NCBI GenBank assembly: GCA_963931865.1
Contig: OZ007510.1
Coordinates: 5,102,407 to 5,166,406 of the forward strand
Length of the DNA: 64,000 nt
Direction: 5' to 3'
Origin: Axinella damicornis
Taxonomy: Eukaryota > Porifera > Demospongiae > Axinellida > Axinellidae
Below, piece by piece: positions 1 through 9,800 of the stretch. A program made the position numbers and the translations under genes. Below the pieces are notes generated by a model, which made no database searches, was not told the origin of the DNA, and saw only the letters and a program-made list of their open reading frames with translations. Each line of letters starts with the position of its first letter. Position 1 is the first letter of the stretch.

Positions 1-1023
1 TCCAGGCACTTCTTTGAGTTGATACGGTTTGATTTTGTGCTGGATGAGGATCTGAAAGTGTGGCTAATGGAGGTAGGGTTAGCTTCATAGCTATCGTCAC
101 AGGGAATTTTACTTGTAGTGAAAACTGGTGTTGCGTATGGGAGTGAACGGGTTTGCTGTTCATGTTCATTGACTTCCGTATGCAGCTCAGGGTCATGGAA
201 TTTTTGATGCTAGATAGATTGTCTTCAGGAGTGCTGCATCAGCACTGCTGCCGGTTTCCATGCAGGTCCTGGTCACAAATTCACTGTAGCTGATTCAAAC
301 TTCTTATCCTGCTGTTAGTCACTCCTCACCTCTAGGCTCTAACCACACCTTCTCCCTTCTGCAGGCAAACTTGTCTCCGAATCTCTCCTCCAACCATACC
401 CCTAAAAACAGGATTATGTATGAACAGGTACGGTACAAGATTAATTTGATTCCAATGTGCCTGCTCTAATACCACCCTAACCCCCTGCCATGCCCCCTAA
501 ATTGATAATCGAGGTGTGGTAATGTACGTTCCCAGGCTCTCTACCCCCCACCTAACCTTAATTGGGCATTCACTGGGCTAGTAGGCCCTGTTCTGAGCCT
601 ACACTAGACTAGTCCCATCACTGTAGCCATGCAAAAGGTAGCCTACACTAGACTAGTCCCATCACTGTAGCCATGCAAGAGTTAGGTCCATTGGTGGTTT
701 CCGTCCTTGTTGTAACCATCGAAGGTGTAGGCTGTTCACGATGCACGTTGCTGACTTCTATGGTTGAACATTGAAGACAATTTTTCGTTGTAAGCAAAAG
801 ATGCCGCATAAAAAAATTCTCATGTATGCATAGAATTACTATAATGTGAGGTTCGCTCAGACTACTATAGCTAACTGATGGAATGTCATTTCTCATAATT
901 GTAGGTTCTTTTCAACTTGCTGAGCTTGATTGGACTGGCAAGAGCAACGACAGGCAGCAGCATGAGATACAAGTGCGTTATTCTTCTCCACAACAGAAAG
1001 CTAAACAGACGCTCAAATGCTAT

Positions 1024-1079
<56 letters not shown>

Positions 1080-1682
1080 ACACATAGTGGTGAGTATGAG
1101 AGTGTCATGCTGGTCAGCAATGAAAACATCCACATCCCTATGGAGGAGTGCACTAGTGGCCAGTGCCACATCTGCAGCAACAACCTGGTATGTAGGTTGA
1201 TCCTAGCATGCACGACTTTATGCGCATGAACATGCAACAAGCAAGTCCTTCTGCCCCCCCCCCCCCCCCCCCCTTCTGCCTCCATGCATTCTTCTATGAC
1301 TAGCACCTGTTCTTTTAGTCTCTGTCCCAGACCCCAAACAACCCCAGCGCGGACACGATACTGTAAGCGATCCACGCTGGGGTCTGGGGCCGAGACTACT
1401 GTTCTTTAGGATATTTTCCCTCATCCCTTCAACCTGTAGGTCTGTCAGCTTTGCAAGCCCTGTCAAAGTGAAAACCACTCCTTTCTTCTCAAGACGGCCT
1501 TTCTTGAACACCTAAACAGGAGGAACTTCAAGAGAGTCTACCCCTATCCAATATCAAACGTGTCTACCACTGACCACCGCAATCTGATACATCGTCACCC
1601 CAAGAATATCACTGTTGCAAACCTTTTGATGAACACTTGGTTTGAGGTTAAGTGTAGGCAGGATACCTCTTGGTGCAGCTAG
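1..1682 (+). CDS. Tubulin-tyrosine ligase-like (TTLL) protein, 3' part
   Basis: Last five coding exons of a TTLL-family ATP-grasp ligase, a family that adds glutamate, glycine or tyrosine to tubulin tails. Exons: 1-72 (continues left of the window), 365-427, 905-972, 1088-1187 and 1440-1682 with stop TAG. All junctions are GT-AG and stay in frame. The first exon ends in FDFVLDEDLKVWLMEAN-type sequence completed by the second (ANLSPNLSS). This is the C-terminal ATP-grasp motif, in which the Glu and Asn after LM bind magnesium. VLFNLLSLIGLAR follows, then a Cys-rich tail (CTSGQCHICSNNLVCQLCKPC) and a final 80-residue segment ending WCS. The Cys-rich tail and the form of the motif resemble the TTLL-15 type more than the classical TTLL1-13 enzymes. 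The catalytic core upstream is outside the window, so substrate cannot be judged. A CA repeat ends immediately before the acceptor of exon 1088-1187. Confidence 0.87.
1025..1080. repeat. (CA)n microsatellite at a TTLL splice acceptor
   Basis: About 27 CA units lying directly before the TAG acceptor at 1085-1087. Spurious ORFs arise in it on both strands. Confidence 0.95.
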
Positions 1683-1767
1683 TGAAATGTTTGGGGGTTT
1701 TTGCAGTTGGCATTAATTTTGTATGGTATGATTGATATATATAATATTATATATATATTTTTTTTTC

Positions 1768-2298
1768 GAGGGGCAACCGCACTCCTGGTAGCCGCCCAGT
1801 TGCAACTCGACGGTGGCGCCGGCGCAAGCTAGGTACGGCAACTCATTCCAATTAACGCACATGCCACGTGAGGACCACGCTCGCTCGACGTCGATCGAGC
1901 TGAGTCAGCAATGGCGGCCCAAGGAGAAGACAAGAAACTGTTACAGCGCTCACAATTTCGCCAGCACGGTGAGTTTTGGCATGTAAGCGTCAGTGAACGA
2001 CAGCGATCACGGCTGTGTGGTCAGAATCTTCGCGTACCTTTCCTAAGAACGGTACTGCCACCGGAAGTCGGAGAGAGCGCTCGAGCAATGGCGGCCACGG
2101 TGAGACAAAAGCGCTTGTATCTCCGCCACCAAGGTGAGTTTCAGCACAATTATTTTGATTTTGTGTCACTGCATCATAGCGATCACGACGGTGTAGTCAG
2201 AATCTTGTAGGCCATTCCGAAGTAGTCAAACGTTTATTATAATTATTATATTACATTACGCGGCACAATTTTCTCTATACCCGTACCAGGAGTGTAAC
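1768..2298 (+). mobile_element. Interspersed repeat family 'CACTCCTGGTAG', copy A
   Basis: Element of about 530 bp starting GAGGGGCAACCGCACTCCTG and ending TACCAGGAGTGTAAC. The CACTCCTGGTA blocks near both ends are inverted to each other, as in a small TIR element. Inside are two diverged tandem halves, each with CAATGG, a short open stretch, a donor-like GGTGAGTTT and a block ending GTGTRGTCAGAATCT. Related copies lie at 2395-2895, 12077-12572 and, truncated, 8041-8150. I see no clean target-site duplication, so the superfamily is open. About 45 bases of its 3' end are repeated just downstream (2299-2345). Confidence 0.75.
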
Positions 2299-2394
2299 AT
2301 TACGCGGCATTACGCGGCACAATTTTCTCTATACCAGTAGTGGGAGAAAAAAAAACCACAAAAAAAAACTATACCAGGAGTGCAACATTACGCG

Positions 2395-2895
2395 GCACAA
2401 TTTTTCCAACCGCACGTGCACTCCTGGTAGCCGTTGCAACGCCGCGCGCGCGCGGTTGCCTCGCCGTAGCGAAGCTAAATTATTGCAATTCGTTCCAATT
2501 AACGCACATGCCACGTGGCTCAGTCGATCGCGAGCAATGGCGACCAAAAGGAAGACAAGACAGCACTCACAACTTAGCCAGCACGGTGAGTTTTGGCATG
2601 TAAGCGTCAGTTAACGACAGCGATGACGGCTGTGTGGTCAGAATCTTCGTGTGCCTTTCCTAAGAAGGTACTGCCACCGGAAGTCGGAGAGAGCGCTCGA
2701 GCAATGGCGGCCACGGCGAGACAAAAGCACTTGTATCTCCACCACCAAGGTGAGTTTCAGCACAAAAATTGTACGCTTTGGTCACTGAACGATAGCGATC
2801 ACGATGGTGTAGGCAGATTCTTTGTAGGCCATTCGCAAGGTAGTGTAAGGTTAATTACATTACGCGGCCCAATTTTTCCTATGCCAGGAGTGTAA
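2395..2895 (+). mobile_element. 'CACTCCTGGTAG' family, copy B
   Basis: Second copy in the same orientation, directly after copy A. It has the same internal order: terminal CACTCCTGGTAGCCG, CAATGG-type start, GGTGAGTTT, a second half with GGTGAGTTT, and the end GCCAGGAGTGTAAC. Copies A and B form a head-to-tail pair, so this may be a partial tandem array rather than two insertions. Confidence 0.72.
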
Positions 2896-3179
2896 CTATA
2901 CAAGTTTTACACACACAGAGTGTTAGTGTACACTTCCTTTTGTCTGCCGGCTATAGCTATAGTCGACCCACAAATTCAATTCAGTGACTCTATGCTGCTA
3001 GCACTGCATGTAACTAGTTTGGTTCCCAGACCCTTCTTGGGTGGGACGGGCGTCTCCCTCCCGCCCGCCCGCGCCGCCCCGCCCTCCCCGGAAACGAAAC
3101 GCAGAAGAGTCTGGGAACCAAACTAGCGCTTAGCCTCGTACCCAGGACGGCATATTCCTCAAAGGTTCAAAGGTCATCC

Positions 3180-3236
3180 CGCGCGCATGCGCAACCGGCT
3201 GGGTTGGGTTTACTTTGAATCAGGTTTTGGCGGGAA
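3180..3236. promoter_or_regulatory. NRF1-like plus E2F-like site pair without an assigned gene
   Basis: GCGCGCATGCGCAACC fits the palindromic NRF1 site, and TTTTGGCGGGAAG about 40 bases downstream fits the E2F consensus. The pair is typical of housekeeping promoters, yet no gene starts nearby on either strand. It could mark an undetected noncoding transcript or be part of a repeat. Confidence 0.35.
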
Positions 3237-4167
3237 GTACGAGTCGAGTACTACTAGTGATACCGTAGTACAAGGTGTGAACTCATTTGCTTGAACCCAC
3301 GAAGCGCTACTGCTGCCTTGATTGCATTCCTAACACCAGAAGTTCTCTGGGGTGTCAAAAACAAATTGGTAATTGTAACTTGACCAGACCCTCCCTTCCG
3401 TGTGGGTCTGACCCCGCGAGACTAGGTTGGCCTGTTGTGATCCGAGTCACGCCCATCCAGCGCTCCTTAGGCAGCATACTTCGGTGTGTCTGACCTGTCA
3501 TGGAGGGATGGGAGGCAGGGTTGCTAGGGATATTTTTTCTTTCTTTTTCTTTCCTTTTTTTGTTCAGGTTTTCTTTCTCCTATTTTTTCACGTTTGGTTA
3601 AAGGGTTTTTTTGCCTAATTTTACTTTCTCATTTGTAGTTAATATTGTATACATCGATATATTATAGCACAATAGAGGTTTACTACACAATGTGTAGAGC
3701 TAGCTAGTACGTAGATATGGTAATCTGCAGTCCAGCAACATGTATGAAACAGCATGCGCAGCCAGGAATGACATAGACAATAACAGAACAACAAAGAATA
3801 CACAATTATAGTATCCTTTTTTTACTGAAACAAATTTGTGTGATACGGTAAGAAAGAATATGAGAGTTGCATCAAGTGGAGACCATTCCAGCTCTCTTGT
3901 GGGTGGGACAAATGAGTGTTTAGTTAAACCGGTTAGAGTGGGCTCGAGCTAGGGACCACAAGTTGGCATAGGGAGTATGTTTGGGCAGAAAGAATGTAAA
4001 ACTCCGCCTGTAAATGATACACTGAACAACAGACGCAACTTCTATATTGGCTGGTATGCTGGAAGTGGCATAATCACAGCTCCATGCTGATTACCATCAA
4101 GGCACACATTTTTGAGTGCTTGAATGTCTGAGAAATTCAGTACTTGCAACTGTAGCAGAGTGCATGG

Positions 4168-4240
4168 TAGCCTCGAACCCAGGCGCGGAGAAGAGGGAAA
4201 AGCTCTTTTCCCCCTCCTCCGCGCCTGGGTTTGAGGCTAA
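4168..4240. repeat. Palindromic hairpin element
   Basis: Near-perfect inverted repeat with arms TAGCCTCGAACCCAGGCGCG and its complement around a short centre. A diverged member of the family described at 41002-41051. Confidence 0.85.
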
Positions 4241-4404
4241 GTGCATGGGAGTCAGCCGAATACCGGTAATAAAAGTGAGTCACATGCACACACCTAAAAT
4301 ACACAACAACATCAAAATTTTCATCATTCATAGATATACAGCAACAACAACAAATGAAAAACAATAAGTGGTCATAACAGTACACGCGACAGCATACATT
4401 GTCT

Positions 4405-5277
4405 TCACAGATTATCGAGTCTGATGTTGGAGAAGGTCACTTTCGAGTTCCCAAGGTTGCACCCACCGTGACATCCCGACTTCCCATCAAGCCACGACAT
4501 CCCGCCATCTCCGGTTCCCCAGAGGCTCATAGTCATGACGATCCCAGGAAGACTCATCCCCATCCACTGGAGGTAGTTCGCATTGCATGCATTGAAATTG
4601 ATCGTTTGGCCACCCTGGCTGAAGTAGTTATTAACAGTCGAGAGGCGGCCATTTGTGGTGATGAAAGACACAGAGAGTGTGAATGGCCTGTTGGTATCGA
4701 TTCTCTTTCCTGGACCAAATGCACTCTGATCTACGTTGAGAACATTTGTGCCGCATCCACCACCATCACACGACGAATAATAGTGTGGGGGCACGTACTG
4801 ACAGGTGTGAGCGGTCGAAGCCATCGCAAATTTGTTGGCTTCCATGACGTCCATTTCAGGACAGTAGGTACCGCCTACCTTGTTAGCATCACAGTAGTAC
4901 GCATCGTCAGTTCCCGGCTGGGGCTGTTGGCCGGAGTTGTATGCCGGCATGGTTACGAAGTACAGGGCTCCGTTGCAGTTGCACCCGACATCATTCATGT
5001 CAACATCAAAGGTGAGTCTTTTGCCGAGGAGAGGCATCTCGTAGAAGGAATTGGGAGAAATGGTTCCGGAGCTCGAGTCACCAAGGTATACACGTCCTCC
5101 ACCGATGAGAGTGATGCTGCTGCCGTTCACATGAGCGTAGCCCTTATCCCGATCAGCGGAGAGCACGTACTTGGTCTGGGATTGGCCGTTAACCTTGATG
5201 GTAACAGAACCACAATTTGCTGCGGAAGTGTACCCCACAGTAAGTGTAGCCAACAGGAGTAGAGTCAGACCGGACAT
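4405..5277 (-). CDS. Secreted GH7-like glycoside hydrolase (short cellulase type), intronless
   Basis: Single-exon protein of 290 residues from the ATG at 5277. An in-frame ATG at 5313 would add 12 residues, but the later start places a signal peptide (MSGLTLLLLATLTVGYTSAA) at the N-terminus. Family 7 glycoside hydrolases cleave beta-1,4-glucans with retention. Visible landmarks are a FDVDMNDVGCNCNGALYFVT block (residues 90-109), the catalytic signature EMDVME at 141-146 with Glu141, Asp143 and Glu146 in the family's ExDxxE spacing, IVMTMSLWGTGDGGMSWLDG (246-265), and a terminal KVTFSNI. The usual Trp of EMDIWE is Met. At 290 residues it is far shorter than fungal GH7 catalytic domains (about 430), so the substrate-enclosing loops are probably reduced; endo-action is inference. 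Cysteines are numerous, as expected for a secreted enzyme. Activity and substrate are unproven. Confidence 0.88.
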   Translation of the reverse strand: MSGLTLLLLATLTVGYTSAANCGSVTIKVNGQSQTKYVLSADRDKGYAHVNGSSITLIGGGRVYLGDSSSGTISPNSFYEMPLLGKRLTFDVDMNDVGCNCNGALYFVTMPAYNSGQQPQPGTDDAYYCDANKVGGTYCPEMDVMEANKFAMASTAHTCQYVPPHYYSSCDGGGCGTNVLNVDQSAFGPGKRIDTNRPFTLSVSFITTNGRLSTVNNYFSQGGQTINFNACNANYLQWMGMSLPGIVMTMSLWGTGDGGMSWLDGKSGCHGGCNLGNSKVTFSNIRLDNL

Positions 5278-5365
5278 CTTCTCTCTTGCGATTCGCACTG
5301 TTCGAAAGGGCAACGCCGAACTTGTGATTCACTGATGCACGTGGATACGTGAAAGTCAGAGAGCC

Positions 5366-5372
5366 TTAAATA
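5366..5372 (-). promoter_or_regulatory. TATA-like box of the GH7-like gene
   Basis: TATTTAA on the minus strand about 90 bases before the ATG at 5277, leaving room for a short 5' UTR. The other genes here show no comparable TATA, which fits a strongly or conditionally expressed secreted enzyme. Confidence 0.45.
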
Positions 5373-5730
5373 GTGATCGGGTGGTGTGGAGTGCATGTGC
5401 ACTTGGACAATACAACTGTAGTGCTAGTGCATAGCTGAGCAGGCACGTGTGTAGTCTGCATGGTCACTACTATATATACTCGTACTCTAGGACAATCACG
5501 AGTAGCTACGTGGCCTAGGCGCCTAGCGCCTGTCGGCGCCGCAATATGCACGAGGCTTGCGCACAAGTACATATATGCACAGCACGAGGCAGCGGGAACA
5601 ATGAGTGCACCGACAAGGCTCTAAAACTAAATACCTTCAAAACAGTATTGCTTTAGTTAGGTATTTGGATATTAGTTTTGGAGTTACTAAAAACGCTCAT
5701 GCCACTTGTGCTCGAGTGCTCGTGCCCTTA

Positions 5731-5966
5731 ATATGTGCATGGAGGATCAATGAATCTCATTAAAAATCGGCAAACCATCCCAAACTGGCACACAGTGCAA
5801 GTCTAGGCCATTTTGAGGGCCCATTCTTGCCAACTATGAATCTCATTAATATGTGCATGGAGGATCAATGAATCTCATTAAAAATCGGCAAACCATCCCA
5901 AACTGGCACACAGTGCAAGTCTAGGCCGTTTTGAGGGCCCATTCTCGCCAACTATGAATCTCATTA
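5731..5966. repeat. 118-bp tandem duplication, two copies
   Basis: Units 5731-5848 and 5849-5966 are nearly identical. Each contains AATGAATCTCATTAAAAATC and ends with GAATCTCATTAA. Its complement recurs at about 6198-6219 inside the adjacent piggyBac-like element, so the duplication may derive from a relative of that element. Confidence 0.9.
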
Positions 5967-5967
5967 A

Positions 5968-6575
5968 CCCTTTAAGCCCCATTGACGTCTATAGGCATCA
6001 TTTAGACCCTATGCACTTGTAGGGCTTCTCGCCAGTCCAAAAAGAGACCCAAAAGTCTTCAGAGGGCCTAGGGACGACTTTAAGGCACGAACTCAAAAAT
6101 TTGGTCAGATTTCGGCGCGCCTCCCCCACTAAACGTACAAGCGGGGGGTTTTCGAAGGGGGGGTGGCAGCCCCCCCTTCGGCCTGTCGTGGGCGTTTTTT
6201 GATTTTAATGAGATTCATTGACCCGAGAATTTTTGATTCTAATGATGTTCATAGACCCCACCCAGGGCCTCAAGAAAACCTGCAAATTGGTGGTGTAAGG
6301 TGTGCCATCAGTCAGATCTGGCCCAAGTTTAGGGAAATGCTGGGCGAAAATCCGGCTGACATCCACCTTTGACCTCCGATTGCTGGCCTTGTGGGGGGTC
6401 ATGAATATCATTAATGGTATTGCCAGAGGGGTCTCTCCATGTGTGCGGGCCCCACCAAGTTTGGCCGCTGAGGAGCGAATGCTGTGGGAGAGGAGTACCT
6501 ACGAAAGTGGTGTGCGCTGAATGCATGAAAATGTGTTGTCGTTGTCTTGGTGGGAAGAATTCGGTGGTTAAAGGG
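5968..6575. mobile_element. piggyBac-like MITE with TTAA target sites
   Basis: About 608 bp flanked by TTAA at 5964-5967 and 6576-6579. The left end is CCCTTTAAGCCCC and the right end read inward is CCCTTTAACCACC, so the first eight bases are a perfect inverted repeat. TTAA duplication with CCC-starting ends is the piggyBac signature. No transposase is encoded. Confidence 0.7.
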
Positions 6576-6812
6576 TTAACTTCAAGTTAACCAGTAAAAC
6601 AAAACAGCTTAGATGTCTACATGTAGTAACTGTTCAAAACCTCAGTTACGTCATGTAGCTACGCGACTATAATAAAACCACTTCCTCAGTGTAATTATAA
6701 TGGATAAGATATTCAAAAACGTGCACATGGTATACACTCACCAATGTTACTGCAAAGAGCGAGTATGCATGTTAATTAGTAACAGTGCACTATAGCATGT
6801 CAAATCAGGAAG

Positions 6813-9800
6813 TTATTCCGCTTTGGATTTTCCCAAATAGGGTATGGAACTTCTTACTCTGAAAAAAAATGTAATTGCAAACAGTAAACAGAGTTGAGTT
6901 CAAGCATCCAATCTTTCATACAAATCAGAGGAACTTACTTTTCAAACAATTTCCTTCCTTTAGCTAGCACATCACCCACATGGGCGTCAATCTGGGTCTA
7001 TACATAGATAAAATGATGAGGGTAAGCTTAAGGTGGTACGCAAGGTTAATTAAAAAAAAGAAATGAACTGCTTATACACCAGCATTGCTTTGAGAATATA
7101 TTTGTGAAGCAATTTCCAGAACATTGCGTGTGCGCACACGTGTATAAGTACACAATGCTAAATGCAATGTTTCCACGTGCAAATGATTCACAAATAGGCT
7201 CTGCAGGCCTTCTCCAGGCTCTCATTAGCCACCATTGTGTCTTGGGATAACAAAAACAAACAAAAGAAAATGCACATGCATGTGTGTGTGATATACCTGG
7301 AACCGTTCATACAGTGGTGGGACGGTGAACAGAAGAATGACCACTGCAGGGAAGGAAGATGGCTGATTCTGACAATGATATTCAGAAGTGCATCTGTGTA
7401 ATTGTATAGAGTGGCCGCATTCACGTCACAGAATCACGTGACTAAGTACGTTCTTCCGCAAGGTAAAAGAGCATGGAGCACAATGGCAGCAAACAGAAGC
7501 TACTGTTTCACTTGTACTCCAAGTCGCATAGCCGCTCAATGTAATCGGCATGGTAACTGTGCTACAGTGAATTCCAAGTTGCTTACTGTTTGAAGATGGC
7601 TATAGAACTTACTACTACTTTCTTGCTCTGCAGTCTTACGAATAAAACGGAGGGCATTTCAGTTGTTTTATGGCCTGTGATGTCAAACACAACCACTCTA
7701 TTGTGGGCAGTCCCAAGTCCATATCTTTATATATACGTAGTAGAGAACAAGGATCAACATTATTAAGTAGCTTCACTTGCTCAGCTATTCGCCTACATGA
7801 GCAGTCCGGTGTCTGCTTCAGCTGCTGTTCCTCGATTGCATCCACTTCAGCTGTGCAGCTCCCCAATTGCGTTCGCTTCAGCTGCTGTTCCCCGCTGTTC
7901 AGCTGCTCCCGGATTGATCCAGTCCCAGCCATTCTGGAAGGTTGTAGCCCCTGCCCAACGTTCTCAAGCATTTGAGGCTCGAACGGTGTAGTAAAGTACC
8001 ACTTCTGTTAGTCACAGACTGAGACACACGCTCAAAATCCGAGGGGCAATCGCACTCCTAGTAGCTGTTGCAACCCTGGTTGCAACTCGCTGGTAGCGCA
8101 AGCGAAGTATACAGCTCATTCTTTAACGCACATCACGTGAGGACCATGCCAAGATCATGCTCAGTCACTTTCGTTAGTCACAGACACACACAATGACTGA
8201 GACAAACACGTTAAATCTTGATGTAATGTTATGTGATACTTACGCAGGAAGAGTGACGTCAAGAGGGTGAAGCAGTTGGTAACAAATGATAAGAGCCAGA
8301 GGGCTACACCAAACTGCAGAAGATAGTCAGAAGGTAGTCAGTAGCCTCATTCCCAGGCCTCCGCCCAGATTTTATCTCGCAGCTGTGGAGAAAAATCCTC
8401 CACGTCTGTGAGATAAAATCTAGTCAGAGGGTTGGTAACAGGCCACATACAGTGCTAGGTGCTAGCAGCTTTGAAGGTCTCATTTGGTTACAAACTTGGT
8501 ACATACATACCTTCAAGGAAGCCTTGATGTTGTCAAAGAGCAGTAGGCGGACCAATGTGTTGAAGTAGCAATCCAGCTTTCCAACAGCATATTCTGTCCA
8601 CTCCAAAATCTAGAGGGAAAGTGGAATACGTTTCATACCCAATAAAGGTCTTCTATGGTAATCTCATTGTAATTGTCAGCCATCATCCTCCTCCATTGAC
8701 AGATGCACTGCATGTACTGTTAGATGTACCTCTTCTTCCGGTAGAGTGATCTTTCGATTCAGGTAGTCACTGGAAGCAAAGGGAGGTACAGACAATTACA
8801 CCCATTCTGTGCAACACCATGTATTGCCATGGTAACACACAATCCAAGTACAGGAAGTTTAGACTGCCAATCCTAGAATCTAGTAAGATAAACTGATCCT
8901 AACACCTAATACTACATGGTACAACTATTCACAGATAGTCACATGACATGCAATCCCCTGTAGAAAGATGCCTGCCTGCCCACACACAGTTTCACAAGTC
9001 TATATGGGGCAAGGCTGTTTGTGGGGCGGCTAGTTGTTCATCCGCAACAATTTGCTTCAGTTGGACTGGCAATTAATTTACATGATCAAATGCAAAATAA
9101 GAGAAGGATTGAGCATTCTATGGGAGTGCTACCAGCAAGACACCCCCCACGTAAGAAATATTGACAGGATATTTATCCAATGTGAGGGTAGGCCTAGAAC
9201 AAGAGGCTGATAATGTAAATACCTAAGCATGCCCAATATCTGAGGCACCAACTGACACGCTGGCATACTTGAATGAGAGAATGCATGTGCATCCCGATGG
9301 AGGTACCTGAATGGATTCTTGATCTCCTTGTTATAGAAGGAGTCAATGGCGACCTTGGTGATGATGTAAACGAGGGAAACCACAAGGAAGGAGAGCAGGA
9401 GCAACACGATGGTGTGGATGAAGGTGTTGAGTGTCAGCGTCAGTAGCACCACCAGACACACCCCCAGGATCACAGCACTCAGCTTCATATTATACCAGTA
9501 GATGACATAGAGGGCTACAGTATGAGTGTATGTGTACAACCATAGATAATATACCTTCTCTGTAGAACCCTCAAATACCAGTACCATACTTATGAGAACA
9601 GAAGCCAAGAAATTAATTCAATTTCGTATCAAACTTCTAGTTCTTCCAATAATATTCCAGGCATTGACTGCCACACGTGGCATTTTGCGAAATATTTTGT
9701 GACTGTTGTGGCTTTGAAAAAAGCCAATTGGATGCAGGAAATAGACAGCAATTGCCACTCAACATTTTGAAAAATCTCTGTAACTGTTGTGATAGCCTAC

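Larger units (their letters stand above)
1683..4404. other. Intergenic spacer between convergent TTLL and GH7-like 3' ends
   Basis: No supported gene. It holds 'CACTCCTGGTAG' copies A and B (1768-2895), a palindrome at 3012-3126 with arms TTTGGTTCCCAGACCC, an NRF1/E2F-like site pair at 3180-3236, T-rich sequence at 3530-3620 and a hairpin at 4168-4240. Short ORFs here have no splice context or recognisable similarity. Confidence 0.7.
5373..6812. other. Intergenic spacer between GH7-like promoter and reticulon 3' end
   Basis: No gene supported. Contents are about 350 bp of unremarkable sequence, the 118-bp tandem duplication and the piggyBac-like MITE, then about 230 bp of AT-rich sequence before the reticulon stop codon. 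Confidence 0.7.

Noticed and set aside
4399..5262. 287-codon plus-strand ORF opposite the GH7-like gene
   Set aside because: Shadow of the minus-strand gene. No signal peptide, domain or splice context, whereas the minus frame has GH7 motifs along its length.
7188..7424. Minus-strand segment ending ESLEKACRAYL in a reticulon intron
   Set aside because: Part overlaps the true exon 7297-7343. The rest does not join in phase and is absent from the reticulon family; the exon at 6939-6997 continues the protein correctly.
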